DNA of 64,000 bases from Methanocella paludicola SANAE (GTDB lineage Archaea > Halobacteriota > Methanocellia > Methanocellales > Methanocellaceae): assembly GCF_000011005.1 (NCBI RefSeq), contig NC_013665.1, positions 2,581,501 to 2,645,500 of the forward strand, given 5' to 3'. The position numbers and the translations under genes are program-made. Below the pieces are notes generated by a model. It was not told where the DNA came from and made no database searches. It worked only from the letters and a program-made list of their open reading frames with translations. Shown here piece after piece: positions 15,077-22,455 of this stretch. Each line of letters starts with the position of its first letter. Within the stretch, counting starts at the first letter, position 1.

Positions 15077-16522
15077 ATGGTACTGCAAGGGATGGAACAG
15101 GCGGCTTACGATAGTTGCCGGCCTATACGGAGTATTACAGTGTTATCGACAAGCCTTCTATTATCGGTACTGCTCATTCTTGTCGTCGGCAAGGCTTTGG
15201 GGATCGTGGCCGAGAAGGTCGGGATGCCCTCGCTGGTGGGCGAGCTACTGACGGGCATCATCCTTGGCCCCGTGGCCCTCGGCATCATCCAGCCTGCTGC
15301 CGCCGGGGCAGAGGACCCCCTCCGGTTCCTGGCCGACCTGGGCATCATCTTCATGATGTTCCTGATGGGCCTGTCGATCGATATCGAGAGCGTTTTCAAG
15401 ACCAACGCCAGGAGCGCTACGTCCATCACGCTCATCGGCGCCGCGCTCGTGTTCACCTTTTCCACCGCCATCATGGCCGCCGTGGGCATGGCGCTGGGCC
15501 AGGACATTTACTTCTCCGTGCTCCAGGGCCTCATCATCGGCATCGGCCTCACGTCCACTTCTACCGTCATCGGCTTCCGTTATTTGACGGACATCGGCGA
15601 CCGCTTCTCGAACGTGTTCAAGACGCTCGTGGCCGTCGAGGTCACGGACGGCATCTTCTCGATCATGGCGCTTGCCGTGCTCCTCTCCATCGTCGGGGTC
15701 ATTTCCACGGCCTCCGGCAGCGCCATCGATACGAACGGCTTCATGTCCGAGATCGGCTGGTCAACGTTCAAGCTGTTCCTGCTGATGCTCGGCTTCATCA
15801 TCTTCGTGATAAAGTTCGGAGGCGTAGTCACGGACACGCTGCTGGGCGTCTCCAGGAAGAGCGGCGGCGAGCAGTCCAGCCAGGCCATCATCACGCTATC
15901 GCTGATCGTCCTGTTCGGCGTGGCCACGATGAGCGACTGGCTGGGCCTGACGTACGTCATCGGCGCGTTCCTCGCAGGCGCCATCCTGGCGGGCTCCCCG
16001 TACACGAGCACGGTCATCGAGCCGAGGATCAAGGCGATCGGCTATGGCCTTTTCATCCCGATCTTCTTCGCCTACACGGGCATCTCGATGGACTTCGGCG
16101 CCCTGCTCCAGGGCCCTGCCCTGATAGTGCCCGGCGGCATCCATCTCCCGCTGTACCTTCTGCTGTTCGCGGGCCTCCTGGTCATCGTGATGGGCGGGAA
16201 GTATATCGGTACGATCGCGGGCTGCGCCCTTTCCGGCGGGTATAAGGATAATGAGCCGAGGCGTATCGGCTTTTCGCTGATGTGCGCGGGCGAGGATGCC
16301 CTTGTCATCGGCGGTATCGGTACCTCGGTGCTTTTGAACGGCTCGCCCCTGGTCACGTCGGAGCTGTTGTCCATCATCGGCCTTGTGGTGCTCGTTTCTT
16401 CGCTTATCGCGCCTATTCTTATTCAGCGTTCGTTCAGGGACCAGGATTATTCTCCGCCTATTGCGCCTCGTACTAAGCAGAGTCTGGGCGGTAAGCCTAA
16501 GGGACGTGTAAAGGGCCTGTAG
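15077..16522 (+). CDS. cation:proton antiporter, CPA2/KefB-type membrane domain
   Basis: A 481-residue integral membrane protein of the Na+/H+ exchanger (CPA2) family with about 12-13 helices. Visible motifs: GMPSLVGELLTGIILGPVALG near residue 50, GIIFMMFLMGLSID near 90, TSTSTVIGFRYL near 160, VEVTDGIFSIMAL near 195, and YVIGAFLAGAILAGSP near 300. There is no C-terminal TrkA nucleotide-binding domain, unlike the second family member at 30989-32968. The start is uncertain: ATG 15077 and an in-frame ATG at 15092 both precede the first helix and neither has a well-placed Shine-Dalgarno. Ion specificity unknown. Confidence 0.9.
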   Translation: MVLQGMEQAAYDSCRPIRSITVLSTSLLLSVLLILVVGKALGIVAEKVGMPSLVGELLTGIILGPVALGIIQPAAAGAEDPLRFLADLGIIFMMFLMGLSIDIESVFKTNARSATSITLIGAALVFTFSTAIMAAVGMALGQDIYFSVLQGLIIGIGLTSTSTVIGFRYLTDIGDRFSNVFKTLVAVEVTDGIFSIMALAVLLSIVGVISTASGSAIDTNGFMSEIGWSTFKLFLLMLGFIIFVIKFGGVVTDTLLGVSRKSGGEQSSQAIITLSLIVLFGVATMSDWLGLTYVIGAFLAGAILAGSPYTSTVIEPRIKAIGYGLFIPIFFAYTGISMDFGALLQGPALIVPGGIHLPLYLLLFAGLLVIVMGGKYIGTIAGCALSGGYKDNEPRRIGFSLMCAGEDALVIGGIGTSVLLNGSPLVTSELLSIIGLVVLVSSLIAPILIQRSFRDQDYSPPIAPRTKQSLGGKPKGRVKGL

Positions 16523-16576
16523 TTGGCTCTTTTTTGTTTTGGCTTTTGTGTTTTGGCTTTGTATTGTGGCAAAATT

Positions 16577-16584
16577 TTTATATA
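16577..16584 (+). promoter_or_regulatory. TATA box of tRNA-Gly
   Basis: TTTTTATATAGC lies about 40 bases upstream of the mature tRNA 5' end, a normal archaeal tRNA promoter distance. Confidence 0.55.
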
Positions 16585-16623
16585 GCATTAGTACAATTAG
16601 GAGTCTGCGCCATTTTTCGAAAT

Positions 16624-16695
16624 GCGCCGGTAGTGTAGTGGTTATCACTATGGCTTGCCAAGCCATAAACTCGGGTTCGAGTCCCGACCGGCGCA
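16624..16695 (+). tRNA. tRNA-Gly(GCC)
   Basis: A full cloverleaf of 72 bases. The acceptor arms GCGCCGG and CCGGCGC pair perfectly, with discriminator A at 16695. The D-arm carries GTGTAGTGGTTATCAC; the anticodon stem ATGGC/GCCAT encloses loop TTGCCAA, giving anticodon GCC; the T-arm is CGGGTTCGAGTCCCG. CCA is not encoded. No intron is present. Confidence 0.96.
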
Positions 16696-16708
16696 CTCGT
16701 CGTTTTAT

Positions 16709-16727
16709 CCCTCTCCGAAGGAGAGGG
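16709..16727 (+). terminator. perfect 8-bp hairpin after tRNA-Gly
   Basis: CCCTCTCC-GAA-GGAGAGGG forms a very stable hairpin 14 bases after the tRNA. It is followed by an A/T-rich imperfect inverted repeat at about 16733-16788 (AAAGTTTTTTGAAA with TTTCAAAAAAGTTT). It may end the tRNA transcript or be part of the repeat-rich intergenic region. Confidence 0.45.
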
Positions 16728-16856
16728 CATTTTAAAAAGTTTTTTGAAAGGCCGGCGGAAAACTTTTTTTCAAAAAAGTTTGCCTGCCAAGTCTAGAAAT
16801 TGTTCTGCTCTACGGGCTTTTAGAACTAGCTGGACTTCGGTTTTTTCTTCTTTCTT

Positions 16857-17275
16857 TTCGCGGGTCGACGCCTTGCCTGATGGCAAGGCTACTCGGCGTT
16901 CCGGGTGCTTCGCCGCGCGGAGCGCTCGTGACTAATGTCGGGGCCGGGCTTGCACCCTACTCGCCCGGCCGCTGATGCGGCGGGCTCGTACGCAAGCCCT
17001 GCTCGAATTGGCATCAGCCAAAAGCAGCGTTTTATCCTTCGGAAAAAACGCTCATTACCCCGCCATCTCCGCATCGGCCTGATGGCCGACTGATGCCCGG
17101 AACGCCTCGACGACCGCGGACTCACGTTATAATAGGTTTGCATCGCTACATCTATGGTTCGTTATTTTATTCGTTTGCCATCAGGCGATCATGCTTCGGG
17201 GGTCGGCGAGGGGGCGGAGCGAAGCGAAGTCCCCCTTCAGCCTCAGTAAAAGAAATAAGGGTGCCTAACCATCGT
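16857..17275 (+). repeat. structured dispersed repeat, copy 2
   Basis: Second copy of the element at 3326-3741. The linear core from GGGGCCGGGCTTGCACCC to GGCATCAGCCAAAAGC is identical. Hairpin H1 (16870-16889, GCCTTGCC-TGAT-GGCAAGGC) and H2 (17026-17052, AGCGTTTT...AAAACGCT) keep their pairing while the bases differ from copy 1. The long-range helix pairs 16895-16905 with 17096-17106. A 25-base module at 16906-16930 is present in copy 1 at another position in inverted orientation (3515-3539). An extra 19-base fragment of the element (GCCTCGACGACCGCGGACT) recurs at 17321-17339. It lies between tRNA-Gly and the convergent trmY. Confidence 0.7.
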
Positions 17276-17369
17276 GATCATCGCTGGCCTAACCTTCGAT
17301 TTTCTTCTTGAACCCGAAAAGCCTCGACGACCGCGGACTGACCCTATTCAGGGTAAATGAAAAAGGTTC

Positions 17370-17957
17370 TTATTTTACTTCCCGAAGGTCTAACTCATGG
17401 TTTACCATCACGATACAATGGTCGGCATGGTACAGCTTTTTACCCAGGCTGACCTTGCGTGCCCCTTTCTTCTCTAAAATGGCCTCTTCTTCGGGCGTCA
17501 GGTTCTGGTGGTCGCTCAGCACGTAGGCCTCGTCGCCCTTGAGATCGGCCTTACGGATATCCTCGCCATCCTCATGCAGGTAGACGATGTTATCAAGGCT
17601 TTCGATCACATCAGCGAATGAACACTTTGAAATGTGCACTCCGGGAGTCGACTCTTCCTCCCCGGTGGGCGGGGCGCCCTTCTCCAGCGCCTTCTTGATG
17701 AGAGCGGCGGCGCTGCGCTCATCGGGGCTCAGGTAGCGGACCTTTTCGCCGTTGAACCGTATCGTCACCGGCGGGCTGGGGTCGCCGAGCAGCACGGCGC
17801 AGGTGTCCACGTCACGGCGAAGGTCGTGCGATAAGAATAAGGAGGCGTTGATGCACCGGGCGATGATGTCCATGCGGCCGGCGCCGCCGGGAAGATCATT
17901 TAAAGAAAATTTGGGAGTGGTGACGGCCTTATGGGCCACGATGACGAAAGTCCGCAT
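17370..17957 (-). CDS. trmY: tRNA (pseudouridine54-N1)-methyltransferase TrmY
   Basis: SPOUT-fold methyltransferase that N1-methylates pseudouridine 54 in the archaeal tRNA T-loop using S-adenosylmethionine. The 195-residue protein shows the family pattern: MRTFVIVAHKAVTTPKFSLN, LPGGAGRMDIIARCIN, LSHDLRRDVDTCAVLLG, RYLSPDERSAAALIKKAL, STPGVHISK and the C-terminal knot region LSDHQNLTPEEEAIL with LGKKLYHADHCIVMVNH. The frame is open further upstream, but MRTFVIVAHKA at 17957 is the conserved start. It faces the structured repeat downstream and the secreted-protein gene upstream. Confidence 0.9.
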   Translation of the reverse strand: MRTFVIVAHKAVTTPKFSLNDLPGGAGRMDIIARCINASLFLSHDLRRDVDTCAVLLGDPSPPVTIRFNGEKVRYLSPDERSAAALIKKALEKGAPPTGEEESTPGVHISKCSFADVIESLDNIVYLHEDGEDIRKADLKGDEAYVLSDHQNLTPEEEAILEKKGARKVSLGKKLYHADHCIVMVNHELDLREVK

Positions 17958-17991
17958 ACGCAGTATCATCTCCGCCCGGCCGCTATAACCG

Positions 17992-18423
17992 TTACGGTCT
18001 GGAAGAGAGCCAGCCGAGCAGGCCGCCGGCACTGGTGGCGTTCATTGTTGCATTATTCGCGGGAGCGCCCTTCACGGTAGTCGCATTTTTAGCGCCCGGC
18101 GCAGGCCCGAAGCCAGAGACCTTATTGCCGAAGGGCAGCGAGGAGCCGAAGCTCAGGTGATTACGGAACGCGTCCGCGCCGTAGGCGCAGCCCGGATAGA
18201 CGAGCCTGGCACGGTCGACTGGGGGGTAGCCCCACTGGAGCGTGCCCGGAAGCATGGCGTCGTACGGGGGCGGAAGCGCGGGGCCTCCGCACAGGTTAGG
18301 GCAGCCCGACTCCGGGGGAACGTAACCCATGATCGGCCAGTACCATCCACTGGCGGGCATTATACCCAGAGGCAAAACGAACATTAAAAGGACCATCAAC
18401 ATCAGCAGTCGCTCCGCACGCAC
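17992..18423 (-). CDS. predicted secreted protein, unknown function
   Basis: I do not recognise this family. Using the GTG at 18423, which has GGAGATGG eight to nine bases upstream, gives 143 residues starting with a signal peptide (RAER followed by LLMLMVLLMFVLPLGIMPASG). The mature part is rich in Pro, Gly and Tyr (YWPIMGYVPPESGCPNLCGG, PALPPPYDAMLPG), with several Cys that could form disulfides, then an Asn/Ala/Thr-rich tail with possible N-glycosylation sites (NATT, NATM, NATS). A longer frame to 18504 is possible but would bury the signal peptide. It is divergent from the next secreted-protein gene. Confidence 0.6.
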   Translation of the reverse strand: MRAERLLMLMVLLMFVLPLGIMPASGWYWPIMGYVPPESGCPNLCGGPALPPPYDAMLPGTLQWGYPPVDRARLVYPGCAYGADAFRNHLSFGSSLPFGNKVSGFGPAPGAKNATTVKGAPANNATMNATSAGGLLGWLSSRP

Positions 18424-18575
18424 AACCCCATCTCCAGATAAGCTTCTATGCCGGGAAGCAAAAAAGATTGCCTGCCCGTAAAGCGGATTTAAAAGGGCGA
18501 TCATCGATTAAAATATGATAACATTTATATTTAACGTCGGAAAACCACTTCTTTGTTAACGGAGGGTATCTAGAG

Positions 18576-18986
18576 GTGAGAGCATATTTAGCGTACGCGG
18601 CGACGATAGCGCTTTTACTGGCCTTTGCCGCACAGCCGGCGACGGCCTTTACAGGCATGGGCATCCCTTACATATCGAGCTGCGGATTCCTCTATATGCA
18701 GCCCTTCTCGGCAGCGGACCTCACGATCATCGAGTTCAACTCCGCCAGGGCCGCCACCCATGACTTCGAGACGATAGACATCGACTTTCCTCTTTTCACG
18801 GACAGCTTTACGGCAGGCCCGACTGCCGGGCAGGTCGAGTCTGGAGATGCCGCCCTCGGCGCCGGGTCGACATCCAATATCCTCCCGTTCGGCCCCGTGA
18901 GCCTGGCGTTCCCATCTATCGGGCAGACCGCCTTCCGGCAGGCCGAATATGAGCGGACGTACTTCTACATCGACTCGATCGAGTAG
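18576..18986 (+). CDS. predicted secreted protein, unknown function
   Basis: A 136-residue protein with a GTG start supported by GGAGGG nine bases upstream. It has a clear signal peptide (MRAYLAYAATIALLLAF, cleavage probably after QPATA). The mature part is acidic and aromatic (PFSAADLTIIEFN, DFETIDIDFPLFTD) with no known motif. It lies between two other genes for secreted proteins and is convergent with the next, whose end is only eight bases away. Function unknown; a cell-envelope role is inferred from the cluster. Confidence 0.6.
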   Translation: MRAYLAYAATIALLLAFAAQPATAFTGMGIPYISSCGFLYMQPFSAADLTIIEFNSARAATHDFETIDIDFPLFTDSFTAGPTAGQVESGDAALGAGSTSNILPFGPVSLAFPSIGQTAFRQAEYERTYFYIDSIE

Positions 18987-18993
18987 TCACGCC

Positions 18994-19692
18994 TCAGTAT
19001 CCATAGCCGATGACTCTTATGGCGACGTTCGCGCAATCGCCCCCCGGGAGCTGCAATCCCATGAGCCGGCCATAGGCGTTCGTGGCTATGCCGTGAGGGT
19101 GCTGGTACATCATGTCTCCGAGAGGCCTTCCCAGGAGAAAGGTATGGTACGGGTCGTTCAGCGGTATACTTTTTTCAGCCGTTACTTCGGCCTGAGAGCC
19201 TGCGGGCACATCGCCGTTCAAGGGCGCGGCCACGCTCGTTTCGTTGCCCCGGCCGGTCTCGCTCTCGAACTCCGGCTCGGTGATGTTCTCGGCGTATCCG
19301 GGCACTACGCCCTCGCCCGATATGCTGACCGTGGTCAGCCGCGACGGGTCATAGGGCGCCGTAGAAACGTCGGCGGCCATATAATACTCCCCCGAATAGT
19401 CGATCACCCGGTTACCCGTGGCGTTGAGCGCGTCCAGGCTCCCGTTGCCCAGCCCGACGTTGCCGAGCATGTTCGTGGAGTTCCACCCCAGCGTATCCCG
19501 GATGAATAACGGGGCGCTGCCGCTCACGTTGAAGCCCTTCATCTGCCATGTGTTGGGGCCGGACGTCGTATAGGCCGTGAGGTTCGCCCTGGCCTCCGCC
19601 GCCGGCGCCTGGAACGAGATGAGCCACGCCAGCAACAGCACGGAAAAAAATATAGCTGGCGCTTTTAAATGGCGATAAGGTCCAATCCCCAT
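18994..19692 (-). CDS. predicted secreted glycoprotein, unknown function
   Basis: A 232-residue protein with an N-terminal signal/anchor (residues about 10-33, IFFSVLLLAWLISF, cleavage near APAAEARA). The mature region has many N-x-S/T sequons (NLTA, NVSG, NSTN, NATG, NITE, NETS), as expected for an archaeal surface glycoprotein, and ends in PGGDCANVAIRVIGYGY. It shares no motif with the two neighbouring secreted proteins except length class and cell location. Start at ATG 19692. No family recognised. Confidence 0.6.
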   Translation of the reverse strand: MGIGPYRHLKAPAIFFSVLLLAWLISFQAPAAEARANLTAYTTSGPNTWQMKGFNVSGSAPLFIRDTLGWNSTNMLGNVGLGNGSLDALNATGNRVIDYSGEYYMAADVSTAPYDPSRLTTVSISGEGVVPGYAENITEPEFESETGRGNETSVAAPLNGDVPAGSQAEVTAEKSIPLNDPYHTFLLGRPLGDMMYQHPHGIATNAYGRLMGLQLPGGDCANVAIRVIGYGY

Positions 19693-19754
19693 ATTAGCTA
19701 AATTAGCTTACGTAATATTATGCGTGACCTAAATTAAAAACGAAAAAACAGAAT

Positions 19755-21083
19755 TTACTTAATGTTCATCTGCTTCATGATCTTCTTCAGGTTCTTGTTA
19801 CTCTGGCCGCCGCCCTTCATGCCCTTCATGGCCTTCTGCATCATCTTGTGGTATTTTAATAGCTCGCGCACGTCCTCCGGAGCCCTGCCCGAGCCCATGG
19901 CTATGCGGGCGATACGGCTGCTCCCGATGAGCTTCGGGTCGTCCTTCTCATCCTCGGTCATCGAGTCCATGATGATGCGGTAGCCCTGCATCTTGTCCTG
20001 GGTCATCCTGTAGGCGTCGTCCGGGATATTTCCCAGGCCACCCAGGGGAAGCATCGACATGATCTGCTTCAGGGGGCCCATCTTGTTGATGGCCTCGAGC
20101 TGCGAGTACATGTCGTTGAGCGTGAACTTGCCCGTCATCATCTTCTCGACGTTCACGTCCTTCTGCGAGAGCACCTCGTTGGCCTTCTCCACGAGCGCCT
20201 TCAGGTCGCCCATGCCGAGCAGGCGCGAAATGAAGCCGTCCGGGTCGAAGCGCTCCAGGTCGTCCGGGGTCTCGCCCACGCCGATGAAGGCGATGGAGGT
20301 GTTCGTGTCCGAGACTGCGGAGAGCGCGCCGCCGCCCTTTGCCGTGCCGTCCAGCTTGGTGATGACGACGCCCGTGATGCCCACGGCATCGTTGAACGCC
20401 TTCGCCTGCTCGCTGGCCTGCTGGCCGATGGCGGCGTCTAACACTAAAAAGCGGTGAGTGAAATTCGTGAGCCCCCAGATGTCCTTCATCTCTTTTATTA
20501 GCTCGGTCTCGAGGGCATGGCGGCCGGCGGTATCGACGATCCTGACGTCGTATTTCTGGGTCTCCTTCAGCCCGTTCCTCACGATGGCGACCGCGTCCTT
20601 GTTGTCGCGCTCGCCGTAGAACATGACGCCCAGCTTCTCGCAAAGCTGGCTTAACTGGTCGTAAGCGCCCGGCCTGTACGTGTCGGCGCAGATCACGGCA
20701 GGCTTGAGGCCCTTACGGGAGAAGAAGCGGGCCAGCTTGGCCGTGGTCGTGGTCTTGCCCGACCCCTGGAGGCCCACCATCATGATGGTCTGGGGCTCCA
20801 GCGCGATGGGCGTGGCCTTGCCAATGATATTGACCAATTCGGTATACACGATGCGGAGCACGTGCTCCCTGGAGTCCATCCCGGCCGGGGGGGCCTCGGT
20901 CAGCGCCCTCTCCTTGATACGGTTCGAGAGCTTCATGACCAGCTTCACGTTGACGTCGGCCTGGATCAGCGCCCTCTGGATGTCCTTCACCACGTCGTCG
21001 ATTATTTCCTTGTCGATCTTGCCGGCGTTGGCGAGCTTCTGGATCGCGCTCTTCAGCGAAGACCCGAGGTTATCGAGCACCAT
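19755..21083 (-). CDS. srp54: signal recognition particle 54 kDa protein
   Basis: GTPase subunit of the signal recognition particle; binds signal peptides and SRP RNA and targets ribosomes to the membrane via FtsY. The 442-residue protein has the N domain, then G-domain motifs [18 protein letters not shown] near residue 105, [11 protein letters not shown] near 135, DTAGRHALE near 185 and [14 protein letters not shown] near 245, then a Met-rich M domain ([37 protein letters not shown]) and a basic C-terminus. Length is normal. The C-terminal Gly/Lys-rich tail is typical of archaeal SRP54. Confidence 0.97.
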   Translation of the reverse strand: MVLDNLGSSLKSAIQKLANAGKIDKEIIDDVVKDIQRALIQADVNVKLVMKLSNRIKERALTEAPPAGMDSREHVLRIVYTELVNIIGKATPIALEPQTIMMVGLQGSGKTTTTAKLARFFSRKGLKPAVICADTYRPGAYDQLSQLCEKLGVMFYGERDNKDAVAIVRNGLKETQKYDVRIVDTAGRHALETELIKEMKDIWGLTNFTHRFLVLDAAIGQQASEQAKAFNDAVGITGVVITKLDGTAKGGGALSAVSDTNTSIAFIGVGETPDDLERFDPDGFISRLLGMGDLKALVEKANEVLSQKDVNVEKMMTGKFTLNDMYSQLEAINKMGPLKQIMSMLPLGGLGNIPDDAYRMTQDKMQGYRIIMDSMTEDEKDDPKLIGSSRIARIAMGSGRAPEDVRELLKYHKMMQKAMKGMKGGGQSNKNLKKIMKQMNIK

Positions 21084-21201
21084 GTTATCCTCTTGAAAAT
21101 TCCAGCTTAATTCTGGCTCATTGACTTATAAACCTTATGTACCGTATCAGCAACTTGGTTATATACTTTAAGGGTTTGTCAATACAATAGGAGTGATGCT
21201 T

Positions 21202-21822
21202 ATGGAATTTAAGGTTGCTTTGTTTGTTTTGGCTCTGGCCGGGGTTTTGCTTGTTTCGGGTTGTACTTCGCCTTCGGCGACTCCGACCGCTACGCCTCAG
21301 GCCTCTATTGAGGCGACCCCGACGGCGACTCCCATCGCCAACGCCTCGACGCCGACGCCTGCACCGTCCGAAACGGCGACACCCGTGCCTTCGGCGACCC
21401 CGACGCCCGCGGCGGCTCCCGCATACACGAACGGCTCGCCCGTGGCCGTCTCCGACATAAAGATCAACTGGGACACGACCACGTACGACGGCATGGCCCA
21501 TCAAACGGCCACGATGGCCGTGGATAACGTCAACAAGGATAATCTCACCATCGGCGTCGTCGTGCTCTACAAGGTGTCCACGCCCATGACCATCATCAAC
21601 CCGGACGGAAGTACGCAAAACCTGACCAACACGATCACCAAGCGCCAGGACCTCGGGACGATGCAGTGGAACGACCACGAGGACCTCACGTTCGACGTGA
21701 GCCATAACAAGAACGTGCCCGTGACCATCACCATCGAGGTACAGTGGCGGGGCGGACAGGCCGTGGTCTTCGAGAAGACGCTGACGATGGCCGACCACAA
21801 TTTCGGCACCTTCGAGTTCTAA
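21202..21822 (+). CDS. predicted lipoprotein with Thr/Pro-rich linker
   Basis: A 206-residue membrane-anchored extracellular protein. The signal peptide ends in a lipobox-like LLVSGCTS, then a low-complexity Thr/Pro/Ala linker (TPTATP and variants) of about 50 residues, then a beta-rich domain of about 130 residues (SDIKINWDTTTYDGMAHQTA, VVVLYKVSTPMTIINPDG, NVPVTITIEVQWRGGQA). The domain resembles an Ig-like fold but I cannot name a family. ATG 21202 is chosen because AGGAG sits eight bases upstream; an earlier in-frame GTG at 21193 overlaps that site. Confidence 0.75.
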   Translation: MEFKVALFVLALAGVLLVSGCTSPSATPTATPQASIEATPTATPIANASTPTPAPSETATPVPSATPTPAAAPAYTNGSPVAVSDIKINWDTTTYDGMAHQTATMAVDNVNKDNLTIGVVVLYKVSTPMTIINPDGSTQNLTNTITKRQDLGTMQWNDHEDLTFDVSHNKNVPVTITIEVQWRGGQAVVFEKTLTMADHNFGTFEF

Positions 21823-21888
21823 AGGGCAGGCTTTCCTGCCTATTTTTGGTTAAAGCCCCTCGAAACTTTTAAAGAATACTCGAAGACG

Positions 21889-22150
21889 TTTTCAGCCACG
21901 AAGCGTCTCGAAGAGGGCGTGAAGTGGCACTAAGATTTTCCTATGAAAGATTCTCGAAAAGAGGAGATATCAAAGGATATTTTCAATTTCGAGAAATTTT
22001 CATCTATTATGCACGAGCCCACGGCTCATACGCGTTTTTTTAAAAAATTGATTATGAACATTTTCTTTAATAATCAGTTAATGATATACAATACTTAAAG
22101 AATCTTAGTGTAACTTCAGGCCCTCTTCGAGTCGCTTCGTGGCTGAAAAA
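21889..22150. repeat. long imperfect palindrome, family C
   Basis: A 262-base AT-rich non-coding element with complementary ends: TTTTCAGCCACGAAGCG on the left pairs with CGCTTCGTGGCTGAAAA on the right. The pairing continues through CTCGAAGAGGG/CCCTCTTCGAG and ACTAAGATT/AATCTTAGT. The centre has other inverted runs (TTAATAATCAG, CATTTTC). It lies downstream of the lipoprotein gene. Nothing protein-coding is seen in it. Confidence 0.8.
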
Positions 22151-22242
22151 GTCTTTGTGCATTCTTATTATTTTTCGAGTCGCTTATCCGGGAGCAAACG
22201 ACTTAAGTAAGAGCAAGCCCTTCTCATACGGGGAATTGGATT

Positions 22243-22386
22243 ATGCGCTGTTTAATGTGCGAACGCATGTATAGCGAAGAGAATGGCGACTCGGCGGAAG
22301 GCTTCTGCAGCGAGTCCTGCCGGCACGTTTACGAGCACCTCTATAGCATGAGCGAGATGGCCGCCGCCACTAAGCTAAAAGCATAG
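22243..22386 (+). CDS. 47-residue Cys-rich mini protein
   Basis: A short open frame, ATG 22243 to TAG 22386, encoding MRCLMCERMYSEEN followed by FCSESCRHVYEHLYSM. Two pairs, CxxC and CxxxC, could hold one zinc ion as in small zinc-ribbon or TRASH/MYM-like proteins. GGGGA lies about 12 bases upstream of the start. It lies directly before thiI on the same strand. Codon use (GC-rich third positions) looks coding. Function unknown. Confidence 0.55.
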   Translation: MRCLMCERMYSEENGDSAEGFCSESCRHVYEHLYSMSEMAAATKLKA

Positions 22387-22455
22387 GTATCGGCCCTTTT
22401 TATTTTGCCGCGTCCCATAATGCTTTAACGTGTGGCGCGCATAATGTTCCAGCGT

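Noticed and set aside
16857-17275. SRP RNA or RNase P RNA
   Set aside because: Two copies with mosaic modules, and none of the conserved motifs I would expect for those RNAs (such as GGAA/AGCA of SRP helix 8 in context, or the RNase P ACAGAAA) in the right arrangement.
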